DNA from: Desulfovibrio sp. UBA6121
GTDB taxonomy: Bacteria > Desulfobacterota > Desulfovibrionia > Desulfovibrionales > Desulfovibrionaceae
NCBI GenBank assembly: GCA_002422505.1
Contig: DIVX01000037.1
Location: forward strand, 7,157 to 15,705
DNA: 8,549 nucleotides
Direction of reading: 5' to 3'
A program made the position numbers and the translations under genes. Below the pieces are notes generated by a model. That model was given only the letters and a program-made list of their open reading frames with translations. It did no database searches and was not told the origin of the DNA. Positions within the stretch are counted from its first letter, which is position 1; each line of letters opens with the position of its first letter. Of the stretch, positions 1 through 5,958 are shown one piece after another.

Positions 1-330
1 GCGGTGAATCTCGTCGATGAACAGGATGTCGTGGCGCTGCAGATTGGTCAGAATGGCCGCCAGGTCGCCCACGCGCTCCAGCACGGGGCCGCTGGTGGAA
101 ACCATGTTCACGCCCAGCTCGCTGGCCATGATCTGCGCCAGGGTGGTTTTGCCCAGGCCAGGATTGCCGGAAAAAAGCGTGTGGTCCAAGGCCTTGCCAC
201 GCTCCCTGGCCGCCTGGATGAACACCGAGAGGTTCGAGCGCACGTCCGCCTGGCCAATGAAGTCGGCCAGGCGCTGCGGACGGATGGTGTCGTCCGCCTG
301 GGGGTGCTTGGTGGGCGCGTCGTCGCTCAT
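1..330 (-). CDS. ruvB: RuvB, Holliday junction branch-migration ATPase (partial, N-terminal 110 residues)
   Basis: RuvB is the hexameric AAA+ motor that pulls DNA arms through the RuvA-bound Holliday junction. Only the first 110 codons are present; the gene leaves the window at base 1, in frame, and the family is usually about 330-350 aa. Visible features are the N-terminal 'RPQRLADFIGQ' segment (about 17-27), Walker A GNPGLGKT (55-62), the RuvB-typical 'STSGPVLERVGDLAAILTNL' stretch (78-97) and Walker B DILFIDEIHR (101-110). The start is the ATG at 328-330, with GGAGG six bases upstream on the minus strand. It lies 21 bp after the ruvA stop and is the last visible gene of the yebC-ruvCAB run. 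The call is secure from the motifs and from gene order. Confidence 0.97.
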   Translation of the reverse strand, partial: MSDDAPTKHPQADDTIRPQRLADFIGQADVRSNLSVFIQAARERGKALDHTLFSGNPGLGKTTLAQIMASELGVNMVSTSGPVLERVGDLAAILTNLQRHDILFIDEIHR

Positions 331-351
331 GTTGGCCTCCGGTTTCAGGCG

Positions 352-963
352 TTAGGAGCGCGCCGCGGCGATCTTTTTAAGGGCCACGCGAATGGCCGAG
401 CTGGCGTCGATGTCCGGCTCGGCGTCGAAAATCTCCTTCACCATGGGCCGGGCCTCGTCTTCCGTATAGCCCAGAGCCTTCATGCCCGCCAGCGCGTCGA
501 AGTATTCACTGTGCGGGGCGTCTTGCGGGGCTGCGGCCAGGGTGGGCCCGGTCTTTATGCCCGCCACCTTGTCGCGCAGCTTCCACATTATCTCCCGCGC
601 GCTCTTGGGCCCAATGCCCGGCACCGTGGCCAGCATGTCGGCGTCTTCGCGCAGCACCAGTTCGCGCAGGTGCTCCGGCTTGAAGTGGGAGAGGATGGAC
701 AGGGCCTTCTTCGGCCCCAGCTTGTCGATGCCGATAAGCAGGCGGAACAGGTCGCGGTCGTCCTTGGTGGCGAAGCCGTAAAGGTCCAGGGCTTCCTCGC
801 GCACGATGGTGTGCACGAAGAGCTGCACCTCGCCGCCCTTCTGCGGCAGGCCGATCAGGGCCGTGGACGGCAGGGCCAGCTCGTAGCCCACTCCGCCTGG
901 GGTGAGCACGACGCAGCCTTTGGCGGTCAGGTCCAGCAGGCGTCCTTCGAGATAGGCGATCAT
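352..963 (-). CDS. ruvA: RuvA, Holliday junction DNA-binding subunit
   Basis: RuvA tetramers bind and flatten Holliday junctions and recruit RuvB. The 203-aa length is normal. Residues 1-62 form the OB-fold domain (starts MIAYLEGRL, with GGVGYEL at 23-29). The central helix-hairpin-helix region has motif 1 around DKLGPKKALSIL and motif 2 at VPGIGPKSAREI. The C-terminal RuvB-binding domain (about 152-200) contains ALGYTEDEA. The start ATG at 961-963 has a strong GGAGGAG Shine-Dalgarno sequence that overlaps the TGA of ruvC, so translation is probably coupled. In the first HhH hairpin the usual 'GVG' (as I recall it for E. coli) reads 'KLG', a modest divergence. Identity is confident from domain order and operon position. 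Confidence 0.96.
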   Translation of the reverse strand: MIAYLEGRLLDLTAKGCVVLTPGGVGYELALPSTALIGLPQKGGEVQLFVHTIVREEALDLYGFATKDDRDLFRLLIGIDKLGPKKALSILSHFKPEHLRELVLREDADMLATVPGIGPKSAREIMWKLRDKVAGIKTGPTLAAAPQDAPHSEYFDALAGMKALGYTEDEARPMVKEIFDAEPDIDASSAIRVALKKIAAARS

Positions 964-977
964 GTACCGTCTCCTCC

Positions 978-1493
978 TCAGTCGGCGTTGCTGCGCCCGG
1001 TTAATCGGCGAAGCCGACGCTCGTTCAGGTGGCAGATGGCGACCGCCAGAGCGTCGCTGGCGTCCAGGGCCCAGTCCGGCTTTTTCACGCCCAGAATCTG
1101 CGCCACCATGAAGGCCACTTGCTCTTTCTCGGCCCGGCCCACGCCCACCAGGCTTTTTTTCACCATGGTGGGCGGGTACCCGGCTACGGAAAGGCCCGCC
1201 ACGGCGCAGGCGGCCATGGCCGCGCCCCGCGCCTGGCCCAGCTTGATGGCCGAGGCGCTGTTCTTGGCCACAAAGACGCTCTCGATGGCGGCCTCCGTGG
1301 GCGCGTGTGCTTTGATGATCTCGGCCACGCGGGTGTAGATGACGCCCAGGCGCTCGGCCATGTCGCCCCCGCTTGGCGTGCGTATGGTGCCCACGGCCAC
1401 AAGCTCGGCGCGGCCGGAAGCCTCGCGCACCACGCCGAAGCCGGTGACCTGGCTTCCGGGGTCGAGCCCCAGCACCGCCACGGGCGCGCCCAT
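978..1493 (-). CDS. ruvC: RuvC, Holliday junction resolvase (endodeoxyribonuclease)
   Basis: RuvC is the dimeric RNase H-fold endonuclease that cuts Holliday junctions symmetrically after RuvAB branch migration. The 171-aa length is typical. All four expected acidic catalytic residues are present: D11 in LGLDPGSQVTGFG, E71 in AIESVF, and D144 and D147 in WALDASDALAVAICH. The conserved NSASAIKLGQARG segment (78-90) is also there. The ATG at 1491-1493 begins one base after the TAG of yebC, so expression should depend on translational coupling; the only upstream purine run is a weak GGGG within the yebC end. The enzyme looks intact and active. Confidence 0.97.
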   Translation of the reverse strand: MGAPVAVLGLDPGSQVTGFGVVREASGRAELVAVGTIRTPSGGDMAERLGVIYTRVAEIIKAHAPTEAAIESVFVAKNSASAIKLGQARGAAMAACAVAGLSVAGYPPTMVKKSLVGVGRAEKEQVAFMVAQILGVKKPDWALDASDALAVAICHLNERRLRRLTGRSNAD

Positions 1494-1494
1494 G

Positions 1495-2238
1495 CTACCC
1501 CAGCTCTTCCATGATCTCGTCGGTGAAGTCGGCGGTGACGTAGACGTTGGACACGTCCTCGTTCTCCTCCAGGTTCTCCATGAGATTCATGACCTTGCGC
1601 GCGGTTGCGGCGTCAACGGGAGTAAGATTCTTGGGCAGCATGGTCAGCTCGGAGTTTTCAACGGCAATGCCCGCGTCCTCAAAAGCCTTTTCAACGGCGG
1701 AGTAGTTCTCCGGGGCCACGCGCACCTCAAGGGTGCCCTCTTCGGCCACAACGTCGTCGGCCCCGGCCTCCAGCGCCACCTCCATGACCTGATCCTCGGT
1801 GTACTTGGCAGGATCAAAGGAGAGCACGCCGCGACGGTCGAACATCCAGGCCACGCTGCCGGGCTCGCCCATGTTGCCGCCGCCCTTGCCGATGATATGG
1901 CGCACTTCGGCGATGGTGCGGTTCTTGTTGTCGGTGGCCACCTCAACCAGCATGGCCACGCCGCCGGAGGCATAGCCTTCGTACATCATTTCAAAGATTT
2001 CGCCCCCGGCCAACTCGCCGGTGCCCTTCTTGACGGCCTGGTCGATCTTGTCGTTGGGCATGTTGGCGGACTTGGCCTTGGCGATGACCGCGCGCAGGCG
2101 GGCGTTCATGTTCGGATCGCCACCGCCCTTGGCCGCAAGGATGATATCCTTGGTGATTTTGGTGAAGACGGCGCCCTTCTTGGCGTCGGTCTTGGCCTTG
2201 GCGCGTTTGATCGTGGCCCATTTGCTATGTCCGGACAT
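1495..2238 (-). CDS. yebC: YebC/TACO1-family translational regulator
   Basis: This 247-aa protein is a full-length member of the YebC/PmpR/TACO1 family. The family is historically annotated as transcriptional regulators; more recent work links members to translation and relief of ribosome stalling at proline-rich stretches. Diagnostic features are the start MSGHSKWATIKRAKAKTDAK, the glycine run AAKGGGDPNMNARLR (about 35-49), YEGYASGGVAMLVEVATDN (about 86-104) and HIIGKGGGNMGEPGSVAW (about 113-130). The C-terminus is acidic, as is usual. The start ATG (2236-2238) has GGAGG six bases upstream on the minus strand. The gene directly precedes ruvC, a common arrangement. No nuclease or recombination motif is seen, so its link to ruv is probably only cotranscription. 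Confidence 0.96.
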   Translation of the reverse strand: MSGHSKWATIKRAKAKTDAKKGAVFTKITKDIILAAKGGGDPNMNARLRAVIAKAKSANMPNDKIDQAVKKGTGELAGGEIFEMMYEGYASGGVAMLVEVATDNKNRTIAEVRHIIGKGGGNMGEPGSVAWMFDRRGVLSFDPAKYTEDQVMEVALEAGADDVVAEEGTLEVRVAPENYSAVEKAFEDAGIAVENSELTMLPKNLTPVDAATARKVMNLMENLEENEDVSNVYVTADFTDEIMEELG

Positions 2239-2263
2239 GAATCCTCCAAAAAAGGGTATAATT

Positions 2264-2279
2264 GGAGCCCTGCGGCTCC
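2264..2279 (-). other. Inverted repeat between rlmE and yebC
   Basis: A perfect 6-bp stem (GGAGCC/GGCTCC) with a 4-nt loop lies in the 54-bp gap between rlmE and yebC. On the minus strand it is followed after about 10 nt by TTTTTT and then the yebC Shine-Dalgarno sequence. The T run is too far from the stem for a standard rho-independent terminator, so this may be a weak attenuator, an mRNA-stability hairpin or chance. An AT-rich patch beside it (AATTATACC on the minus strand) could be a -10 element for yebC, but no good -35 is visible at the right distance. Confidence 0.3.
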
Positions 2280-2292
2280 GAAACAGGCAACT

Positions 2293-2892
2293 TTACAGAA
2301 CCTCGCCGCGAAAGCCAAGCCCCAGTATGAAGGTCTCCTTGCTTTCCGCCCGCGAGCTTTTGGGCTTGAACACGCGCACCTTCTCGAAGTGCGGCCGCAA
2401 CGATTCCTGGAAGGCCTTGGCGTCCGGGCCCTCAAAAATCTTGGCCACGAAATTGCCGCCAACCTTGAGCCTGCGCAGGGCCACGTCGCGGGCGCGCTCG
2501 CACAGCTCCACGCTGCGCGCCTGGTCCGTAAACTTCACGCCCGTGGTGCGCGGGGCCATGTCGCTCATGACGAAATCAAAGGGCAGCAGCGGCTCCATGA
2601 GGGCCAGCAACTCAGGGGTGTCCTCAAAGGCGTCGTGCACCAGGAAGCGCACGTTCTCCGGGAATTCCTGCTCCGTGGTCTGAATGTCCAGCGCCAGCAC
2701 AAAGCCCGCCGGGCCGACCTTCTTGGCGGCGAAGAGCGTCCAGGAGCCGGGCGCAGCGCCAAGGTCGAGCACCTTGAGCCCCGGCTTCAAAAGCGCGAAC
2801 TTGGAATCCATTTCTTGCAGCTTGTACACGCTGCGGGCAGGATAGTTTTCCGCCTTGGCGCGCTTGAAATAATGGTCGCGATATTGTTTCAT
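2293..2892 (-). CDS. rlmE: RlmE (RrmJ/FtsJ), 23S rRNA 2'-O-ribose methyltransferase
   Basis: This is the SAM-dependent methyltransferase of the RrmJ/FtsJ family, which modifies U2552 (E. coli numbering) in the A-loop of 23S rRNA during late 50S assembly. The protein is 199 aa, near the usual ~200. Motif I is VLDLGAAPGSW (41-51). The K-D-K-E catalytic tetrad is visible as K24 (RSVYKLQ), D111 (SDMAP), K151 (FVAKIFEG) and E186 (SRAESKETF). The start chosen is the ATG at 2890-2892, giving the family-typical MKQYRDHYFKRAKAE N-terminus. An open frame continues upstream to about 3666, but it crosses the divergent glycosyltransferase gene and has no family similarity. The SD is modest (AGGACGG). rlmE heads the minus-strand run into yebC. 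Confidence 0.96.
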   Translation of the reverse strand: MKQYRDHYFKRAKAENYPARSVYKLQEMDSKFALLKPGLKVLDLGAAPGSWTLFAAKKVGPAGFVLALDIQTTEQEFPENVRFLVHDAFEDTPELLALMEPLLPFDFVMSDMAPRTTGVKFTDQARSVELCERARDVALRRLKVGGNFVAKIFEGPDAKAFQESLRPHFEKVRVFKPKSSRAESKETFILGLGFRGEVL

Positions 2893-2961
2893 GGGCCGTC
2901 CTGTGCGTGAACCACTAGCGTAATCCGCCAGGCTTGCCAAGATACGCCCCAAGGAGCCCCA
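2893..2961. promoter_or_regulatory. Divergent intergenic region between rlmE and the glycosyltransferase gene
   Basis: This 69-bp gap must hold the start signals for both divergent genes if each is separately transcribed. On the plus strand the clear element is the Shine-Dalgarno AAGGAG at 2951-2956, five bases before the ATG at 2962. On the minus strand a TTGGCA hexamer (2936-2941) could be a -35, but the bases at the right distance do not form a convincing -10. I therefore do not assign a promoter; the region is regulatory by position only. Confidence 0.35.
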
Positions 2962-4530
2962 ATGCCCGACACGGCCCCAAGCCGCCCCACCCGCGCCCGA
3001 ATATTGGACGGCCTTGGCCTGCCCAAGACCCTGCCCGCCACGCAGCAGGACTTTTTGACCCTGTGCGGGCCAAGGCAAGCGGGCGCTGGCGACACGGTGC
3101 CGGACCTGCTGCTGCTGGGCCTGGGCCCGGAGCCGGAACGCCTGGCGGAGCTGGTTCCAGCCCTTTCCGGCCCGCTTGGCCGCGTGCGCTACATCGAGGC
3201 CCCAGACCTGGCGGCGCAGCTGGGCGAAGGCTGGCGCGGGCGCATCCCGGCCAGCTACGAGGCCGCGCCGGTGGCCCAGCTGGCAGCCTGCACGCAAAAC
3301 GCCCGCGTGGTGCTCTACCGCCCCGGCCCGCGCCTGTTTCCAGACTTCTGGGGCCCTCTGCTGGCCCGCCTGCACCTGGCGCAATTGCCCCAGGCTCAAG
3401 GCCCGGACCCACGCCTGGTCTGGCTGCCGGGCGGCGAGGCCGACCTGCTGCGCCTGGAACTGCGCGAGGCCTTCGAGACCCTGGGCTTTCGCGTGCGGCT
3501 GCTGCCAGACGAAACCGCCCTGCGCGGCCTGCTTGCGGGCGGCGAGCGCCCCGCGCTCTATTTCAGCGTGAACTTCCGCGGGCTTGACCCGCTGGGCGAG
3601 GCCGCACACCTGCTGGAAGCCGCCGGGGCCCGTGTGGCCGTGTGGTGCGTGGACAACCCGCTGCATCTCGTCTCCGGCCTCAAAGCGCGCTTCTGGACGC
3701 GGCTGCCCCTCTTCCTCACCGACGACTGGTTTGCGCCGCTCTTGCGCGGGCTAGGAGCGGCGGACGTGCGCCACCTGCCCCTGGCGGCGCGCGCGGGCGA
3801 TGTGGCGGGGCCAGCCCGGCAGCCCCACCCGGCCTGGAGCGGACTGGCCGGGCGGCTGGTGTTCGCCGGGCGCAGCGCCTTTCCCGGCAAGGCGGACTTC
3901 TTCGCGGGCTGCAGCACCCCGGCGGCGGCCTGGACCGAAGCCGAAAGGCTTTTGGCCGGGGGCGGCAGGCCGGACTTCGGCTGGTGGCTCACGCGGCTGG
4001 GCATCGAGAGGCTGTGGCCGGGGACGGACGCCCGGCGCGCGGGTTTCTGCGCCGAGGAGACGGGCAAAAGCTGGCGCGCGGCCTGCCTGGGCCGGGCGCA
4101 GCACGACCTGTCGGGCCGGGTGACGGTCTTTGGCGACGAAGGCTGGCGCGAGCTGCTGCCCGCAGGCACCGACCTGCGCGGCCCGGTGGACTATTACGCG
4201 GCCCTGCCGGACATTTGCGCCAGCGCGGCCGCCTGCCTGAACTGCACCAGCCCGCTGTTGCCGCACGGCCTCACCCAGCGGCATTTCGACACCTGGGCCT
4301 GGGGCGGGCTGCTCATAAGCGACGCCACGCCAGGACTCTCGCTCTTCCCGGAGGAACTGACGCGGCAGGTGAGCTTCCGCACCCCGCAGGACATCGCCCC
4401 GCGCCTGCGGGCGCTGCAGGCTAGCGCCACCCTCGCCCACGACCTCAAGCGCGCCTGGCGCGAGGAGCTGGCCGCACGGCACACCTATGCCCACCGCGTG
4501 CGCAGCGTGCTGGAAGCCTTGGAGTTGTAA
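2962..4530 (+). CDS. DUF3880/CgeB-type glycosyltransferase-like protein
   Basis: This 522-aa protein looks like a GT-B fold glycosyltransferase of the DUF3880/CgeB type, a family found with protein or surface-glycan modification genes. The N-terminal 150 residues are variable. Residues about 199-240 carry the DUF3880-like signature YFSVNFRGL followed by VAVWCVDNPLHLVSG. A second Rossmann-like start is RLVFAGRSAFPGK (298-310). The C-terminal part (about 405-480) matches the Glyco_trans_1_2 pattern: a '..ICASAAACLNCTSP' strand, then LTQRHFDTWAWGGLLISDA (437-455), whose His/Phe and Gly-Gly-Leu region sits where the nucleotide-sugar site is expected. No signal peptide or membrane segment is seen, so it is probably cytoplasmic. 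The start has AAGGAG at good spacing. The donor and acceptor cannot be told; there is no flagellar or LPS gene beside it. Its last 41 bp recur downstream. Confidence 0.78.
   Translation: MPDTAPSRPTRARILDGLGLPKTLPATQQDFLTLCGPRQAGAGDTVPDLLLLGLGPEPERLAELVPALSGPLGRVRYIEAPDLAAQLGEGWRGRIPASYEAAPVAQLAACTQNARVVLYRPGPRLFPDFWGPLLARLHLAQLPQAQGPDPRLVWLPGGEADLLRLELREAFETLGFRVRLLPDETALRGLLAGGERPALYFSVNFRGLDPLGEAAHLLEAAGARVAVWCVDNPLHLVSGLKARFWTRLPLFLTDDWFAPLLRGLGAADVRHLPLAARAGDVAGPARQPHPAWSGLAGRLVFAGRSAFPGKADFFAGCSTPAAAWTEAERLLAGGGRPDFGWWLTRLGIERLWPGTDARRAGFCAEETGKSWRAACLGRAQHDLSGRVTVFGDEGWRELLPAGTDLRGPVDYYAALPDICASAAACLNCTSPLLPHGLTQRHFDTWAWGGLLISDATPGLSLFPEELTRQVSFRTPQDIAPRLRALQASATLAHDLKRAWREELAARHTYAHRVRSVLEALEL
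4489..4529 (+). repeat. 41-bp direct repeat, copy 1 (3' end of the glycosyltransferase gene)
   Basis: These 41 bases encode the last residues AHRVRSVLEALEL and the first two bases of the TAA stop. They are identical base for base to 4660-4700, an offset of exactly 171 bp. A weaker match continues upstream (CCGCACGGCAC here, CCGCACAGCAC in copy 2), suggesting that the duplicated piece was originally longer. Confidence 0.95.
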
Positions 4531-4610
4531 CCCTGGCAAACGCAGAAAGGCGGGAAGCGGGACGAAGCGACGTGAGCGTCGGCCTCCGGAGCCGAAGACC
4601 AAGAAGATAC

Positions 4611-4660
4611 CAAGCAAAAAGCAAGCGCGCCCCGGCGCGTTCTCCGCACAGCACTGTGCG
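4611..4660 (-). terminator. Probable minus-strand terminator of the rdgC-hydrolase cluster, with a neighbouring hairpin
   Basis: Read on the minus strand, CGCACA/TGTGCG (6-bp stem, GTGC loop, 4645-4660) is followed by a second very GC-rich stem, CGCGC/GCGCG (4626-4639). After that comes a T-rich tract CTTGCTTTTTGCTTGG (4610-4625). The position, about 100-130 bp past the stop of the minus-strand hydrolase gene, suits transcription termination for that cluster. The T tract is interrupted (TTGCTTTTT), so efficiency is uncertain. No comparable T-tailed hairpin is present for the plus-strand glycosyltransferase gene. Confidence 0.4.
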
Positions 4661-4700
4661 CCCACCGCGTGCGCAGCGTGCTGGAAGCCTTGGAGTTGTA
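4660..4700 (+). repeat. 41-bp direct repeat, copy 2 (orphan fragment of a glycosyltransferase 3' end)
   Basis: This is a perfect second copy of the glycosyltransferase gene end, here followed by TAG instead of TAA. The offset of 171 bp (57 codons) keeps it in the reading frame of the gene, but TAA (4528-4530) and TGA (4573-4575) intervene. From 4576 the frame is open for 41 codons up to the TAG at 4699-4701. There is no start codon or Shine-Dalgarno sequence, so I treat it as a non-expressed remnant rather than a gene. The segment between the copies resembles neither the sequence before copy 1 nor that after copy 2, so it is not a simple tandem duplication. Confidence 0.9.
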
Positions 4701-4742
4701 GCCAGCGCGGCTTACGGGTTGGGCGGCGGGGCGGCCGGAAAG

Positions 4743-5414
4743 CTATTCGGGCTGCGGGGCGTTCAGCAGGGGCAGCAGCAGCGGGGCCAAGGCCTGGGCC
4801 AGCAGGGCCGCGCCCTTGGCGCTGGGGTGCACGCCGTCGGCCTGGTAACAGCCGCTCTGCCCTTCAAGCGGGGCCAGAATGTGCGGCATGAAGGGCACGT
4901 CCAGGCGGCGCGCCAGGTCGGCGTGCAGACGGTTGAAGCGCTCCACGTACTCGGCGGTGTACAGAGGCGGGGCCAGGGGCACCAGCCCGGCCAGATCCGG
5001 GTCGTCGTAGGGCTTGAAAAGATCCATGCTGGTGCGCCAGCCCGCCAGGAACACGGCCACGCCCGCCGCGCGCAACGCGCTGACCATCTTGTACAAGGCG
5101 TCGCGGGTCTCATCCAGGGGCAGGCCCTGGTAGCAGTCGTTGGCGCCGAACTCCAGCAGCACCGCCTGGGGTTTGGCCGCAAGCACGCTTTCCAGCCGCT
5201 CCAGCCCGTCCAGGGAGGTATCGCCGGAAACGCCGAAATCGAGCACGCGCACCCCGCGCGCCTGCCCGGCCCCGGCCTGGGTCAGTTCCGCCTCCAGGCG
5301 CGCCACAAGGCCGTCCTGGGTGGAAAGCCCCCAACCCGCCACAAGGCTGTCGCCGTAGGCGGCCAGAATCACGCGCTCATCGTGCTGGGCGGCAAGGGTC
5401 GATTTCTGCTGCAT
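4743..5414 (-). CDS. SGNH/GDSL hydrolase, TesA-like arylesterase/lysophospholipase
   Basis: This 223-aa protein belongs to the SGNH hydrolase superfamily, whose TesA-type members cleave thioesters, lysophospholipids and aryl esters. The four blocks are visible: GDS with Ser23 in AAYGDSLVAGWGL (block I), Gly64 in DFGVSGDTSLDG (block II), Asn92 in FGANDCYQG (block III), and the catalytic pair Asp193/His196 in ADGVHPSAKG (block V). The active site looks complete. The ATG at 5412-5414 is preferred because it lies five bases after the upstream gene's TAG; a longer frame from 5468 would overlap that gene by about 49 bp and has no family similarity. Unlike E. coli TesA there is no signal peptide, so a cytoplasmic location is inferred. 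It is cotranscribed with, and probably coupled to, the gene before it. The substrate is unknown. Confidence 0.88.
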   Translation of the reverse strand: MQQKSTLAAQHDERVILAAYGDSLVAGWGLSTQDGLVARLEAELTQAGAGQARGVRVLDFGVSGDTSLDGLERLESVLAAKPQAVLLEFGANDCYQGLPLDETRDALYKMVSALRAAGVAVFLAGWRTSMDLFKPYDDPDLAGLVPLAPPLYTAEYVERFNRLHADLARRLDVPFMPHILAPLEGQSGCYQADGVHPSAKGAALLAQALAPLLLPLLNAPQPE

Positions 5415-5419
5415 CACGG

Positions 5420-5947
5420 CTAGCCCTTGGCGATCCACACGCCGATGGTCTTCGTCTCCTCGGCCCATTTCTGGGGCGAAAGACGGGCGGACAAGAACTC
5501 GCGGTATACGCCGTCCAGCAACTCAAGGCACTGCTCCACAAGAAACAGCTTTTCCAGCACGCGGGCGTCGGGGTCAGTGTCCTCGCGGTCGCTGGTTTCC
5601 ACCTTGGGCGTCTTGAGGCCGGACACGGAGAAATCCGTATCCTTGAGGGTCAGCTGCCAGGACTCCGGGTCGCGGTCGAAGCGCAGTTGGGCGCGGTTGA
5701 CCTTCTTGCCCGTGCGCAGACCGCTGCGCGCCTCGGTGAGCTCGCCGCTGGGGCTCTTCACCGTGGCCGACTCCAGGCCCTCGCCATCGCCGCCCTGGAC
5801 GCTCAGGCGTTCTTCCAGGCGCAGGTTGAACTCGCGCCCGTCCTTGTCCTGAAACACTCCGCCCCGGGCCTCGGTGGCGTGCCACAGCCAGGTGAGGAAA
5901 TCCTGACCCAGAATCATGCTCTCGCGTTCCGTCAGCGTGCGGTCCAT
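5420..5947 (-). CDS. Probable C-terminal portion of a split RdgC
   Basis: This 175-aa acidic, soluble protein would usually be called hypothetical. It lies 9 bp after the short rdgC and in the same frame. Compared from memory with the C-terminal third of E. coli RdgC, the motif order is parallel: QDFLTWLW (15-22) against a LTEWV segment, a GGVF/GF step, an E-rich 'GELTEARSGLRTGKKV' (68-83) against 'EEITNHIEAGKVV', then a SWQLTLKD beta strand (96-103), an acidic linker (117-127) and a last hydrophobic helix VLEKLFLVEQCLELLDGVY (130-148). I infer that it supplies the DNA-binding ring part missing from the upstream protein. The ATG at 5945-5947 has AAGGGG five bases before it, overlapping the rdgC stop, so independent re-initiation is likely. 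The gene call is secure; the function is an inference. Confidence 0.72.
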   Translation of the reverse strand: MDRTLTERESMILGQDFLTWLWHATEARGGVFQDKDGREFNLRLEERLSVQGGDGEGLESATVKSPSGELTEARSGLRTGKKVNRAQLRFDRDPESWQLTLKDTDFSVSGLKTPKVETSDREDTDPDARVLEKLFLVEQCLELLDGVYREFLSARLSPQKWAEETKTIGVWIAKG

Positions 5948-5952
5948 GGCTT

Positions 5953-5958
5953 CCCCTT
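5953..5958 (-). promoter_or_regulatory. Shine-Dalgarno AAGGGG overlapping the rdgC stop codon
   Basis: AAGGGG uses the last two bases of the rdgC TAA stop and lies five bases before the ATG of the downstream 175-aa gene. It supports genuine termination and restart rather than a sequencing error joining two halves. Confidence 0.65.

Noticed and set aside
4..2910. Long plus-strand open frames (444 aa at 4-1338 and 523 aa at 1339-2910) opposite the ruv/yebC/rlmE genes
   Set aside because: They are antisense shadows of confidently identified minus-strand genes in GC-rich DNA, with low-complexity Arg/Gly/His/Ala-rich translations and no domain.
2925..2950. Sigma54-like promoter (TGGCAAG on the minus strand) upstream of rlmE
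   Set aside because: The required GC doublet at -12 is not at the correct spacing.
2893..3666. N-terminal extension of rlmE to a 457-aa protein
   Set aside because: The extension lies opposite the glycosyltransferase gene, is rich in Gln, Ala and Arg without a domain, and the family-typical RlmE start at 2892 gives the normal length.
4572..5423. 283-aa plus-strand frame opposite the SGNH hydrolase, plus the 134-aa frame at 4487-4891
   Set aside because: Both overlap real genes on the other strand or in another frame, have no Shine-Dalgarno sequence and show biased composition.
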